64,000 bases of DNA from Halomonas sp. PR-M31. GTDB lineage: Bacteria; Pseudomonadota; Gammaproteobacteria; Pseudomonadales; Halomonadaceae. Position numbers and translations under genes: made by a program. Shown in pieces: positions 1 to 9,118 of this stretch. Within the stretch, counting starts at the first letter, position 1; each line of letters opens with the position of its first letter. The stretch is taken from NCBI RefSeq assembly GCF_001039575.1, contig NZ_JIBT01000016.1:1-64000 (forward strand), read 5' to 3'. The notes under the pieces are model-generated. The model searched no databases. It saw only the letters and a list, made by a program, of their open reading frames with translations, and had not been told where the DNA came from.

Positions 1-164
1 TCCCGTCATGCAACCCAATAGCCATGCACCATGGCGCGTCGAGATTAGCCTTTCCGGCGAGCGGGGTAGATATTTCATATGATAATCGTCCCTGAGCTAT
101 CATTGTTGGTCGTTTATAAACCCTAGGCTACCAAACTGGTTTCGCCAATACATAGGTCAGCGGT

Positions 165-1519
165 TTGATCATTACTCCCTCCGACAAGCGTGTCTGGCTA
201 CTGGCCTGGCCGATCATTCTCTCGAATATTACCGTGCCCTTGCTGGGGCTAGTGGACACCGCAGTTGTCGGTCATCTGCCAGATTCACGCTATCTGGCCG
301 GGGTGACCCTGGGAGCGACCCTGTTCAGCTTTCTTTACTGGGGATTCGGTTTCCTGCGCATGGGCACCACCGGACTGACGTCCCAAGCCGCTGGCCGGGA
401 GGATCATAGCTCGGTGCGCAACCTGCTGGGGCAGGCGCTGATCATGGCCCTGATCATCGGGGTGCTGTTGATTTTGCTCTCGAAACCGCTGATTGCCCTT
501 GGCTTATGGCTGTTGGACGGCAGCGCTGAGGCCACTCGGCTAGCCAGTGAATATGCCGGCATCCGTATTCTCTCAGCCCCGGCAGTGCTGGCCAACTATG
601 CCATCCTGGGCTGGTTTCTCGGCCAGCAGAACAGCCGGGTGACGCTTTTGATCATGGTCACGACCAACAGCGTCAATATTCTGCTCGACCTGCTCTTCGT
701 GGTGGGCATGGGCATGACCAGCAACGGCGTGGCCTGGGCTACGGTGATTGCGGATTACACCGCTTTGGCGCTCGGGGTCACCCTGGTTGCGCGACAGCTG
801 AAACGCCTTGATGGGCGCTTCCTGCGGGAACAGCTGATGAAACTCAAAGCGTATCAGCAGCTCTTTCAGGTCAACGTGCACCTGTTCATACGGACCCTCG
901 GGCTACTGTTCGCCATGGCCTTCTTTACTGCCCAGGGCGCAAGCCAAGGGGACGTCGTCCTTGCCGCCAACGCAGTGCTTCTACAGTTCATCATGCTCAC
1001 CTCCTACGGGCTGGACGGCTTCGCCCATGCCGCCGAGGCCCTCACCGGTCGTGCCATCGGGCGCCGTGATTGGGACGAGTTCAGCGAGTCCGTCCGAGCG
1101 GCGACACGGTTTTCCCTGCTTACCTCCGGTGGCGCCATGCTGGTATTCGCCCTCGGCGGCAACGCCCTCATTGCTCTGCTAACGGATCTACCCGCCGTCC
1201 GCGATACCGCCGCCGAGTTCATGCCCTGGATGATTTTGATGCCGGCGCTGGCGGTATGGAGCTATCTGCTCGATGGGGTTTTCATTGGCGCCACCGCTAC
1301 CCGGGAAATGCGTAACAGTATCTTCATCGCCCTGGCGGTTTACCTGCCGTGTGGTGGCTGACCCAGAACATCGGCTCGGGAATGGGCAATCACGGCCTGT
1401 GGCTTGCGTTTTCGACCTTCATGCTGGTGCGCTCACTGACCCTGGGAGGTTACTACCTGTACTATCGTCGTCACTATTGGCACGGTGCTGCATCAGCAGC
1501 TCGACATGGCGCTGGGTGA
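165..1519 (+). CDS. MATE family efflux transporter (DinF-like), frameshifted near its 3' end
   Basis: Multidrug and toxic compound extrusion permease of the inner membrane, which exports cationic compounds against Na+ or H+. The N-terminus (WPIILSNITVPLLGLVDTAV) is the DinF-type MATE signature and about twelve hydrophobic segments follow. The start is a TTG at 165 behind AGGTCA. The frame opened there stops at 1361, but homologous sequence (WWLTQNIGSGMGNHGLW) resumes at 1352 in the -1 frame and runs to a TGA at 1519, giving about 451 residues, normal for the family. One G appears to be missing after the CCG at 1347-1349. No LexA box is visible upstream, so the dinF-like SOS link is not supported here. 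Confidence 0.85.
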
Positions 1520-1596
1520 ATGCGACAAGAGTCGTGAAGCCAGCCGCCGTTTTTTACGCTAGGTTACTCAAACAACGACAAAGGTGAGACACCCCC

Positions 1597-2907
1597 ATGC
1601 TCAAGTTTCTGTCTCGGCCAGCGGTCAGACTGGTCGAACGTTACCTGCCGGACCCTTATATTTTCGTGCTGTTGCTGACCCTGGTCGCTGCCGCCGCGGC
1701 TATTGGCGTAGAGCGTCAGACGCCTTTGGCGGTACTGCGCTATTGGGGTGATGGCTTCTGGGATCTGCTGACCTTCTCGATGCAGATGCTGCTGGTGCTG
1801 GTCACGGGGTTCATGCTGGCAAGTTCGCCTCCGGTCAAACGCCAACTGGCGAAACTTGCCACCAAGGCGGGAACTCCAGCACGGGCTATCATCCTGGTCA
1901 CCCTGGTGTCGCTTGCGGCAAGCTGGATCAACTGGGGCTTCGGCCTGGTGGTCGGGGCGCTGTTTGCCAAGGAGCTGGCCAAGCAGATTCGCGTCGATTA
2001 CCGCTTGCTGATCGCCAGCGCCTATTCCGGTTTCGTGGTGTGGCATGGGGGCCTTGCCGGCTCCATCCCCCTGGTCATCGCGACCGAAGGCCACTTCGCC
2101 ATGGACCGGATTGGCGTCGTGCCCACCTCCGAGACGATCTTTTCCTGGTTCAATCTTGCCATTACGCTGGCGCTGTTCATCGTCATGCCGCTGGTCAATC
2201 GCCTGATGCTGCCGGATGAAAAGGACAGCGTTTACGTCGAGGCCAGCAAACTCGATGATGGCCCGCCGCGCAGGCTCAGGGCGTCCCGTCCGGCGGAACA
2301 CCTCGAGAACAGCATGACCTTGGCCTGGCTGGTGGGCATTCCTGGACTGCTGTATCTTCTCGATCACTTCCTGCTACGCGGCGGCGGTCTCAACCTGAAC
2401 GTGGTCAACTTCACCTTCCTGTTTCTGGCCATCGTGCTGCACCGTACGCCCCGGCATCTGCTCGACAGCCTCTATGAAGCGGTGAAAGGCAGTGCGGGCA
2501 TCGTCATTCAGTTTCCGTTCTATGCCGGCATCATGGCCATCATGGTGCAGTCTGGCCTAGCGGAAACCCTCTCGAAAGGCTTCGTTTCCATCGCTACCGC
2601 CGATACGCTACCCTTCTGGTCGTTCATCAGCGCCGGCGTGGTCAACCTGTTCGTGCCCTCCGGGGGCGGTCAATGGGCGGTACAGGCGCCGGTCATGCTA
2701 CCCGCCGCGGAAGCGCTAGGGGCCAGCGTGCCACGTATTGCCATGGCAGTGGCCTGGGGGGACGCCTGGACCAACCTGTTGCAGCCGTTCTGGGCATTGC
2801 CGGTACTCGCCATCGCGGGACTCAAGGCCAAGGACATCATGGGGTTTTGCTTGATTCAGCTATTCATCACCGGGGTGATCATCAGTTTGGGGCTCACCTT
2901 TCTCTAA
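1597..2907 (+). CDS. Short-chain fatty acid transporter, AtoE family
   Basis: A 436-residue integral membrane permease of the AtoE/TIGR00366 family, which imports short-chain fatty acids such as butyrate or acetoacetate. The family hallmarks are visible: an early PDPYIFVLLLTLVAAAAA helix, the SWINWGFGLVVGALFAKE segment near residue 110, WHGGLAGSIPL near residue 150, and NLFVPSGGGQWAVQAPV near residue 350. The ATG at 1597 follows AAAGGTGAG. A thioesterase starts 38 bp downstream on the same strand, so the two probably form an operon handling short acyl chains. Family assignment is secure; the exact substrate is inferred. Confidence 0.88.
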   Translation: MLKFLSRPAVRLVERYLPDPYIFVLLLTLVAAAAAIGVERQTPLAVLRYWGDGFWDLLTFSMQMLLVLVTGFMLASSPPVKRQLAKLATKAGTPARAIILVTLVSLAASWINWGFGLVVGALFAKELAKQIRVDYRLLIASAYSGFVVWHGGLAGSIPLVIATEGHFAMDRIGVVPTSETIFSWFNLAITLALFIVMPLVNRLMLPDEKDSVYVEASKLDDGPPRRLRASRPAEHLENSMTLAWLVGIPGLLYLLDHFLLRGGGLNLNVVNFTFLFLAIVLHRTPRHLLDSLYEAVKGSAGIVIQFPFYAGIMAIMVQSGLAETLSKGFVSIATADTLPFWSFISAGVVNLFVPSGGGQWAVQAPVMLPAAEALGASVPRIAMAVAWGDAWTNLLQPFWALPVLAIAGLKAKDIMGFCLIQLFITGVIISLGLTFL

Positions 2908-2945
2908 ACGACTCGACCGATTTTCCCTTGAAGGAGCGCGACGCA

Positions 2946-3455
2946 ATGAACGATGCCTTGTCCGGCCAACATGAATTGAGCATGACCGTATTGATGACTC
3001 CCGATATGGCCAATTTCAGCGGCAAGGTGCACGGCGGCGCCATCCTCAAGAAGCTCGATGAGGCCGCCTACGCCTGTGCCAGCCGCTATTCAGGCAGCTA
3101 CGTGGTAACGCTGTCCGTGGATCAGGTGCTGTTCAAGCAGCCGATCCACGTGGGCGAACTGGTCACCTTTCTGGCCTCGGTCAATCATGTCGGCAAGTCT
3201 TCGATGGAGATTGGCATCAAAGTCATCGCCGAGTCGATCCAGGACAAGGTCATTCGCCATACCAACAGCTGCTATTTGACCATGGTGGCGGTGGATAAGG
3301 AGGGTCGGCCGGCGCGAGTGCCACCGCTGCCGCTCGAGACCTCGCTGCAGCAGCTGCGCTTCGATAAGGCAGCCCTGCGCAAGAAGCTGCGCAAGGAGGC
3401 CGAAGAAGAGGCTCGACGAACTCACGAGAACCACTATAGCGTTCAGCCACGCTGA
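2946..3455 (+). CDS. Acyl-CoA thioesterase, hot-dog fold (YciA/BFIT-like)
   Basis: A 169-residue single hot-dog-domain protein predicted to hydrolyse acyl-CoA to free acid and CoA in the cytoplasm. The active-site region GKVHGGAILKKLDEAA (residues 26-41) has the family pattern, with Asp38 on the hot-dog helix. The C-terminal 30 residues are highly charged (RKKLRKEAEEEARR) and probably helical, as in longer members. The ATG at 2946 is preceded by AAGGAGCGC. It sits 38 bp behind the AtoE-type permease, suggesting turnover of imported short-chain acids. Substrate length cannot be judged from the sequence. Confidence 0.87.
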   Translation: MNDALSGQHELSMTVLMTPDMANFSGKVHGGAILKKLDEAAYACASRYSGSYVVTLSVDQVLFKQPIHVGELVTFLASVNHVGKSSMEIGIKVIAESIQDKVIRHTNSCYLTMVAVDKEGRPARVPPLPLETSLQQLRFDKAALRKKLRKEAEEEARRTHENHYSVQPR

Positions 3456-3490
3456 GTGACGGGTACTCTGGTGCACCACAAGGAGGTGAT

Positions 3491-4495
3491 ATGAGATCGA
3501 CGCTGCCGCCGCGCGCCGAACGCACACCCAAGGAAAACGCCCTGCTCGCTTGGGATCTGTTCATTATCGTCCTGGTTATGCTCAACCTGGGCCTGCTGAT
3601 CGTCGACAGCCTATATTTGATCGATCCGCTGCGCGAGAGCTTCGCCGCCATCGCGCCGGGGTTGCAGCAGGCCTATGAGCAGCGCATTCACGACAATTTC
3701 TATGCCATCGATTTGGCCTTCGTCAGCATTTTCGTGCTCGACGTACTGCTGGGCTGGTCGATCGCAATTGCCGAGCGGCGCTACCAGCGCTGGTTCATCT
3801 ACCCCTTCGCTCACTGGTACGACGTACTGGGCTGCATTCCTTTGGCGGGGCTGCGCTGGCTGCGTATCCTGCGCGTGTTCTCGCTGATCTATCGTCTGCA
3901 GCGCCTGGGGCTGATCGATGTACGTCACTGGTCGCTGTTTCAGGTTCTGGCCAAGTACTACGAGATCGCCCTCGAGGAGATCTCCGACCGGGTGGCGATC
4001 CGTCTGATCGATAACGTGCAGGACGAGATACGCAACAGCGGCGCACTCTCCGGGCGCCTCATCAATGAAATTATCATGCCCCGTAAGGAGCAGCTGGTGG
4101 CGGAACTTACCCAGCGCTTGCAGAGCATTCTAAGTGATGGTTATAGCGACAACCGCGCGCTGATTTCTCGCTACATCAGCGCATTAGTGGGGCGCACCAT
4201 GAACGAGAATCCGGAGATCCAGCGCCTGCGCCGGCTGCCTTTCGGCGAATCGCTGACCAACGCCGTGGACCACACCATCAGCGGCGTGGCGGCTCAGCTG
4301 GTGCACGAAGCCGTCACCAGCCTGGAATCGCCGGAATTCCAAACGCTTCTACAGCACCTGGCGGACAGCGGCTTCGATGTGATGCTCGAGACGGATCAGC
4401 GCACCAATCAAATTACCGAACAGGTGCTGATCGACTGCCTGGAACTCGTCAAGGATCAGGTGGCCGTGAAGCAGTGGCAGCAGCGCTACGACTAA
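3491..4495 (+). CDS. Membrane protein with voltage-sensor-like S1-S4 domain and no pore
   Basis: A 334-residue protein. Hydrophobic segments lie near residues 23-44, 73-93 and 101-118. An amphipathic segment at 121-140 carries arginines at 122, 125, 128, 135 and 138, the every-third-residue spacing typical of an S4 voltage sensor. No S5-P-S6 pore or selectivity filter follows; residues 145-334 are a soluble, mostly helical domain with many Ile/Leu-Glu/Arg heptads. Related proteins tend to be labelled ion transporter in databases. It follows the thioesterase by 35 bp with AAGGAGGTG as ribosome site. Role unknown: it could be a voltage-gated proton channel-like protein or a membrane-anchored sensor. 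Confidence 0.6.
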   Translation: MRSTLPPRAERTPKENALLAWDLFIIVLVMLNLGLLIVDSLYLIDPLRESFAAIAPGLQQAYEQRIHDNFYAIDLAFVSIFVLDVLLGWSIAIAERRYQRWFIYPFAHWYDVLGCIPLAGLRWLRILRVFSLIYRLQRLGLIDVRHWSLFQVLAKYYEIALEEISDRVAIRLIDNVQDEIRNSGALSGRLINEIIMPRKEQLVAELTQRLQSILSDGYSDNRALISRYISALVGRTMNENPEIQRLRRLPFGESLTNAVDHTISGVAAQLVHEAVTSLESPEFQTLLQHLADSGFDVMLETDQRTNQITEQVLIDCLELVKDQVAVKQWQQRYD

Positions 4496-4519
4496 GGGTT
4501 TTCAGCTGCGCGTTCCAAT

Positions 4520-5563
4520 TCAGCCGCGCATTTCAAGCAGCGTATAAGGCGCCTCACAGGCATGACGTTCATCCCGCTCGTCGATCGACCCGAGCCCCAT
4601 GTGACGATCGTTGTCGTAGGCGACGAACAGCCGCGTCTTGTCCAGTACGGCAAGCCCTTCGGCCTTGTGCTCGAACTCCAAGGGCGCACCATGATCATCG
4701 GTGACCAGCGCCGGTGACTTGTTCGCGGCGAAATCCTCAAGGGACATGACCCATAAATAGCCACCAATATGCTCCACACCATCGTCTTCGGTCTCGAAGC
4801 TGGTCAGCAGATAGAGACGGTGGTTATAGGGATCGTATTCAAGGCTCGACAGTCCGCAGACATGACGCACCTGGTCATATTGCCCTGGATCGAAGTGATA
4901 AAAGCTGCGCAGCTCGTCGACGAATTCCAGATTATCGCGCTCATTGATCTTGTAATGCGCCCTCACCACTCGGCAGACGTAATTGAAGTCATCGTGGGCA
5001 TTGCCCTGCTCACGCACGCCGAACAGCAGCAGGCCATCGCCCTGGTCTCCGGGAATCGCCGCTAGCCCCTCGATCTTGTAGTAGGGCGTACCGATGGCAG
5101 CATCGAGCTTGTTGCGCAGCTCCAATGAGCCTTCGACACCGTCCCGAGGGTCCGGATCGACAGTTTGCACCTTGGCCGGTTCGCCTAGAGGCCAGATCAG
5201 CAAATGATTGTAATCATTGAGATCGTGACTCTCGGCGTCGATACGATCGAAGCCTGTGGTCGCCAACACGTGCTTGTTATCCGCGGTTAGGGCGAAGTCC
5301 TCATACTTGGTTGCCTGCTGAATGGCCCGAGCGGTGAAATATTCAAGAGTGCTGTCGTCGGGAATGCCCTGATCGCTGATATTCATGGCAAATACCGCAG
5401 AGCGCTCGGCGCCAGGAATCGGCTTATCGCTGGCGAGGATCAGACGATGGCCATCGTAGACCACCGCCGAGACTTCGACGTTGACGAGCTTGTCCTGCTC
5501 ATCCCGCAGCCCTGTAGGAAAGCAGTGCATGGTGCCATGGGAAACAATGGTGGCCTGAGTCAT
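4520..5563 (-). CDS. Conserved hypothetical protein, probable cytoplasmic beta-propeller
   Basis: A 347-residue acidic protein with no signal peptide and no membrane segment. It consists of repeated strand-rich blocks with propeller-like phrases: HRLILASDKPIPG, EGLAAIPGDQGDGLLLFGV, LSSLEYDPYNHRLYLLTSF and KAEGLAVLDKTRLFVAYDND. The EGLA..., LEYDP and AEGLAV elements resemble those of DUF3616 and phytase-like propellers, but I cannot assign a family firmly. It is convergent with the preceding membrane protein (24 bp between stops) and divergent from the LysE gene. Function unknown. Confidence 0.6.
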   Translation of the reverse strand: MTQATIVSHGTMHCFPTGLRDEQDKLVNVEVSAVVYDGHRLILASDKPIPGAERSAVFAMNISDQGIPDDSTLEYFTARAIQQATKYEDFALTADNKHVLATTGFDRIDAESHDLNDYNHLLIWPLGEPAKVQTVDPDPRDGVEGSLELRNKLDAAIGTPYYKIEGLAAIPGDQGDGLLLFGVREQGNAHDDFNYVCRVVRAHYKINERDNLEFVDELRSFYHFDPGQYDQVRHVCGLSSLEYDPYNHRLYLLTSFETEDDGVEHIGGYLWVMSLEDFAANKSPALVTDDHGAPLEFEHKAEGLAVLDKTRLFVAYDNDRHMGLGSIDERDERHACEAPYTLLEMRG

Positions 5564-5701
5564 GAGCGCCTCTTCGCTTGCGGGTTTTCTTCACGCTGCG
5601 GGTTCGCCATCTTGAATGCAAGTCGTGAGACACATTGACTGGCAATCTAAGGTAGAGTCCTACAACGGAAACGATTCACTGGATGACACGGGTATAAATC
5701 G

Positions 5702-6304
5702 ATGGAGAGTTTGGCGTTTTTGGGGCCGGCAGCGTTGTACATGATCTCGATGACCATTACACCGGGCCCTAACAATGTGATGCTCACGGCCTCTGGGGCC
5801 AACTATGGCTATTGGCGCACCCTGCCCCATATTCTTGGCATCATGGCGGGGTGTTTCGTGCTGTTTGCCGCCATTGCGCTAGGGCTTGGTCTGCTGTTCG
5901 AGCGCTATCCGCTGTTTCAGAGTCTGCTCAAGATCATCGGCAGCATTTATCTGCTCTATCTGGCCTGGAAGATTGCCAATGCGCCCCCGCCAGACTTGAG
6001 TTCCCAGGGCCAAGGGCATCCATTGACCTTTTGGCAGGCCGCGGGTTTCCAGTTCGCCAATCCCAAGGCTTGGGTCATGGGTCTGGCGTTGATGGCCGGT
6101 TTCTTGCCGGAAGGAGGAAGCACCTTACTGAACGCCCTCTTGCTTGCCGGCTTTGCGGAGCTGATAGCACTGCCCTGCATTTCGCTATGGGCGGGATTCG
6201 GTATCGCCATTGGCCGGCTTTTGCGTAGCGAACGCAGCTGGCGCATCTTCAATGGCACCATGGGGGCAATGACCGCTGCCTGCGTGGTGTTCATTCTCGG
6301 CTAA
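5702..6304 (+). CDS. LysE/RhtB family amino-acid exporter
   Basis: A 200-residue inner-membrane protein of about six helices. The diagnostic TPGPNNVMLTASGANYG motif lies at residues 21-37, and the family segment QFANPKAWVMGLALMAGF lies near residue 117. Members export basic, neutral or sulfur amino acids and homoserine lactones; the substrate here is unknown. The ATG at 5702 lacks a strong ribosome site. The gene is divergent from the propeller-like protein across about 140 bp. Confidence 0.88.
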   Translation: MESLAFLGPAALYMISMTITPGPNNVMLTASGANYGYWRTLPHILGIMAGCFVLFAAIALGLGLLFERYPLFQSLLKIIGSIYLLYLAWKIANAPPPDLSSQGQGHPLTFWQAAGFQFANPKAWVMGLALMAGFLPEGGSTLLNALLLAGFAELIALPCISLWAGFGIAIGRLLRSERSWRIFNGTMGAMTAACVVFILG

Positions 6305-6389
6305 AAATACGTCCGCGCGCTCCTTTAAAGTTCTCTTGAGACCGTCCGATAACAATGAACAACTGTTGATCTTTTTTCGGATTCCCTCA

Positions 6390-7622
6390 ATGGACATACC
6401 CAAGGCATCCAACGGTACCACCGTGCTATTTGCCCGTCAGCCTATCTACGACCGCCAGCGTCAGATCGCGGGTTATGAACTGCTGTTTCGCCCCACTGCC
6501 GGCGTCAATGCACTAATCGAACCTTTCGATGTGGATCTTGCCACTCAGCAGGTCATGCTCAGTGCCTTCACGGAAACCAACATTCGCGAGGTGTGCGAGA
6601 ACACGCCGGCGTTCATCAACTTTACTGCCAATACGCTCAAGGCTGAGATTCCCTTTAGTCCTAGTGAGATGGTCATCGAAGTGCTCGAGACCGTGGAAGC
6701 CGACGAAGAAGTCGTGGCGGCCATCAAGCGCTACCGCAAACGAGACTATCCGATTGCCCTGGACGATTACCGCTCAAAGACCGCGGACCATCCACTTCTG
6801 CCCTTGGCGGATATCGTCAAGCTCGACTATCCCTTTTACACGGCGGAAGAGTTGCTGCAGGTAGTGACGCGGCTAAAACGCGCTCATCCGCATTTGAAGA
6901 TCATCGCCGAGAAGATCGAAACCCATGAAGACTTCTTGATATGCCAGCAGGCGGGGTGCGATCTTTTCCAGGGTTACTTCCTGTCGCGCCCGGTACCGGT
7001 AGAGGGTCAACACATGCCCCATAGCCGCCTGACGGTGTTGGCACTGCTGACCGAGCTCAACCGCGATGATGCCAGCATTCGAGAGCTGACCGAGACCATA
7101 CAGCGGGATGCCTTCATGAGCGTGCGACTGATGAAGATGGCCAATAGCGCCTATTATCAACGCCCCCAGGATATTACATCCGTGGAGATGGCCGTGGCCC
7201 TGCTGGGCCAGCGACGCATCCGTAACCTGGCCAGCATGCTGGCGCTTTCCAAGCTGGATGACAAACCCCATGCGCTACAGAAGCTGGCCCTGACCCGGGG
7301 CTATCTGTGTGAGGGGCTTGCCGCCAACCTTCAGGATGACTCGATTTCCGGCTTTACCGTTGGGCTGTTTTCCAGCCTTGATGCCTTCTTTGATCGACCC
7401 TTGGGAGACGTGCTACAAGAACTTCCGCTGCATGCCTCGCTCAAGGAAGCAATTCTCGAACATCGCGGCCCCATGGGTTTGGTGTTGGCAACAGCGCTAC
7501 ATATCGAACGTGGCGAACTGGATGCCATCGATTGGCCGGCGCTCAATGCGCTCGGTCTGCCCGTGGAACGCATCAGCCATGCTCAGCAATCCGCCGTCGG
7601 CATGGCTAACATGCAGTTATGA
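6390..7622 (+). CDS. EAL-HDOD domain signalling protein (YuxH-like), probably catalytically inactive EAL
   Basis: About 410 residues. An N-terminal EAL-type domain (about 10-205) opens with FARQPIYDRQRQIAGYELLF. It is followed by a C-terminal HDOD domain (about 205-400) with LMKMANSAYYQRP and VALLGQRRIRNL. The canonical EAL triplet reads ELL and the DDFG loop reads DDYR, so c-di-GMP hydrolysis is doubtful and a binding or scaffolding role is more likely. The frame is open from a TTG at 6336, but the domain begins close to the ATG at 6390, which I prefer. Architecture is secure, role is inferred. Confidence 0.85.
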   Translation: MDIPKASNGTTVLFARQPIYDRQRQIAGYELLFRPTAGVNALIEPFDVDLATQQVMLSAFTETNIREVCENTPAFINFTANTLKAEIPFSPSEMVIEVLETVEADEEVVAAIKRYRKRDYPIALDDYRSKTADHPLLPLADIVKLDYPFYTAEELLQVVTRLKRAHPHLKIIAEKIETHEDFLICQQAGCDLFQGYFLSRPVPVEGQHMPHSRLTVLALLTELNRDDASIRELTETIQRDAFMSVRLMKMANSAYYQRPQDITSVEMAVALLGQRRIRNLASMLALSKLDDKPHALQKLALTRGYLCEGLAANLQDDSISGFTVGLFSSLDAFFDRPLGDVLQELPLHASLKEAILEHRGPMGLVLATALHIERGELDAIDWPALNALGLPVERISHAQQSAVGMANMQL

Positions 7623-7630
7623 AAACGACA

Positions 7631-7652
7631 GAACCAGCGTAACCGCTGGTTC
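7631..7652. terminator. Hairpin between convergent genes
   Basis: A 9-bp perfect stem (GAACCAGCG / CGCTGGTTC) with a 4-nt TAAC loop lies between the stop of the EAL-HDOD gene at 7622 and the stop of the convergent I78 gene at 7660. On the minus strand the stem is followed by TGTCGTTTTC, so it probably terminates the lipoprotein transcript and may act in both directions. Confidence 0.6.
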
Positions 7653-7659
7653 CGCCATG

Positions 7660-7980
7660 TCAGCCACAGCGCAGATCGCTGATACGGCCATCTTCGTCCA
7701 GATAGATGTTCAACCGTTCCTGGCGGTAATCAAGGGTGAAGGGCTGCCCTGGTTCCAAAACGCGCGCGTTCTCCGAATCACTCTGGCTGGTGAGAACCTG
7801 GCGCAGGGCATCGCTGTAGTTTTGTCCGATATAGCTTTGCACCGCGCTGGTGTCGCACTTTGCATGATTACCCGGTTCATTCATGCCCGGAGGTCGCGGG
7901 GCATCTTCCGGTGCAGGACCACTCGCGCAACCAGCCGCCAACGCTGCCAGACACATTCCTGATATCAGTTTCGTGATCAT
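7660..7980 (-). CDS. Peptidase inhibitor I78 family lipoprotein
   Basis: A 106-residue small lipoprotein with an N-terminal signal ending in a lipobox (LAALAAGC, Cys at about residue 17) and a proline-rich linker. The I78 fold signature follows: CDTSAVQSYIGQNY, ARVLEPGQPFTLDYRQERLN, ending IYLDEDGRISDLRCG. Family members inhibit serine proteases of the subtilisin/elastase type from the cell envelope. The frame extends upstream to 8172, but the ATG at 7980 has GAGGAGAAT 6 nt before it and begins the signal peptide. It is divergent from the osmoprotectant operon. Confidence 0.8.
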   Translation of the reverse strand: MITKLISGMCLAALAAGCASGPAPEDAPRPPGMNEPGNHAKCDTSAVQSYIGQNYSDALRQVLTSQSDSENARVLEPGQPFTLDYRQERLNIYLDEDGRISDLRCG

Positions 7981-8186
7981 CGTATTCTCCTCTTCTTGCA
8001 ACACATTAAACGCATGTGACGTTAATATCATGTTGATTATCACGATATTGAAGTGTGGTCTTTCACGCTCAGGATAGGCTAGTCTGGATGACGAGCAGGA
8101 CAAGGACGGCCATATCAAGCGAATTGCTTCGGCCCGAATTCGGTATCTTTCGCGTTTGAATCGCACTGCCAAGAGGATGGAAGCTT

Positions 8187-9104
8187 ATGCTCAGGTTCGC
8201 CAGCTTGATCGGTATTACCCTAGGGGCAACGTTGACCCTGAATTCAGCCCTGGCCGCGGACCCTTTACGGGTTGCGTCCAAGAACGATACCGAAGGCGCC
8301 CTGCTCGGTAACATGGTGATCGCGCTACTGGAAAATAGCGATTACCCCGTGGACAACAAGCTGCAACTGGGGCCAACCAACATCGTGCGCACGGCGCTTG
8401 TTGAAAACGAGATCGATCTGTACCCGGAATACACCGGCAATGGCGCTTTCTTCACCGACACCACCGATGACCCTGCCTGGAAGGATCACGACAAGGGGTT
8501 CGAAAAGATTCATCAGATGGATCTCGAACAGAACGATCTGGTCTGGCTGCCGCCAGCGCCAGCCAACAATACCTGGGCTATCGCCCTGCGCGAGGATTTG
8601 GCCGAGGAGAACGATCTCAAGACCATGGAAGACTTCGGCAAATGGATCAATGAGGGTGGCGAGGTGAAACTGGCTGCCTCCGCCGAGTTCGTCGACAGCG
8701 AAGCTGCGCTACCCAGCTTCCAGCAGGCCTACGATTTCGAGCTGAGCCAGGATCAGCTGCTGGTGCTCTCCGGCGGCAATACCGCTGCCACCATCAGAGC
8801 CGCCGCGGAAGGCACCAGCGGCACCAACGCCGCCATGGTCTACGGCACGGACGGGGCCATTCAGCCGGCGGGCCTGCGAGTCATGGACGATACCCAAGGC
8901 GTACAGATGGTCTATGCCCCGACGGTGGTCATTCGCAAGCCGGTGCTGGATGAAAACCCCAAGCTCGAAGCATTGTTTGCGCCGGTTCTCGAATCCCTGG
9001 ATCGCGAGACACTTCAAGAGCTCAATAGCCGTATTCAGGTCGATGGCCAGCCCGCCAAGCAGGTCGCCCAGAGCTACCTCGAAGAGAATGACTTCTTGAA
9101 ATAA
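8187..9104 (+). CDS. Osmoprotectant ABC transporter substrate-binding protein (OsmF/YehZ-like)
   Basis: A 305-residue periplasmic binding protein with a cleavable signal peptide (about residues 1-23, ending NSALAADP). The start of the mature protein, DPLRVASKNDTEGALLGNM, and the segment VENEIDLYPEYTGNGAFF near residue 72 are typical of glycine betaine/choline-binding OsmF/OpuC-like proteins. The ATG at 8187 follows AAGAGGATGG. It is the first gene of a four-gene cluster encoding a complete importer, apt for osmoadaptation in a halophile. The ligand (glycine betaine or another compatible solute) is inferred. Confidence 0.88.
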   Translation: MLRFASLIGITLGATLTLNSALAADPLRVASKNDTEGALLGNMVIALLENSDYPVDNKLQLGPTNIVRTALVENEIDLYPEYTGNGAFFTDTTDDPAWKDHDKGFEKIHQMDLEQNDLVWLPPAPANNTWAIALREDLAEENDLKTMEDFGKWINEGGEVKLAASAEFVDSEAALPSFQQAYDFELSQDQLLVLSGGNTAATIRAAAEGTSGTNAAMVYGTDGAIQPAGLRVMDDTQGVQMVYAPTVVIRKPVLDENPKLEALFAPVLESLDRETLQELNSRIQVDGQPAKQVAQSYLEENDFLK

Positions 9105-9118
9105 GGATTCGACTCAAG

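Noticed and set aside
1-164. SOS box before the DinF-like gene
   Set aside because: No CTGT-N8-ACAG element is present.
1564-2367. Minus-strand open frame of 267 codons opposite the AtoE-type permease
   Set aside because: Composition (Gln, His, Arg rich, no hydrophobic core) is that of an antisense shadow of a membrane-protein gene.
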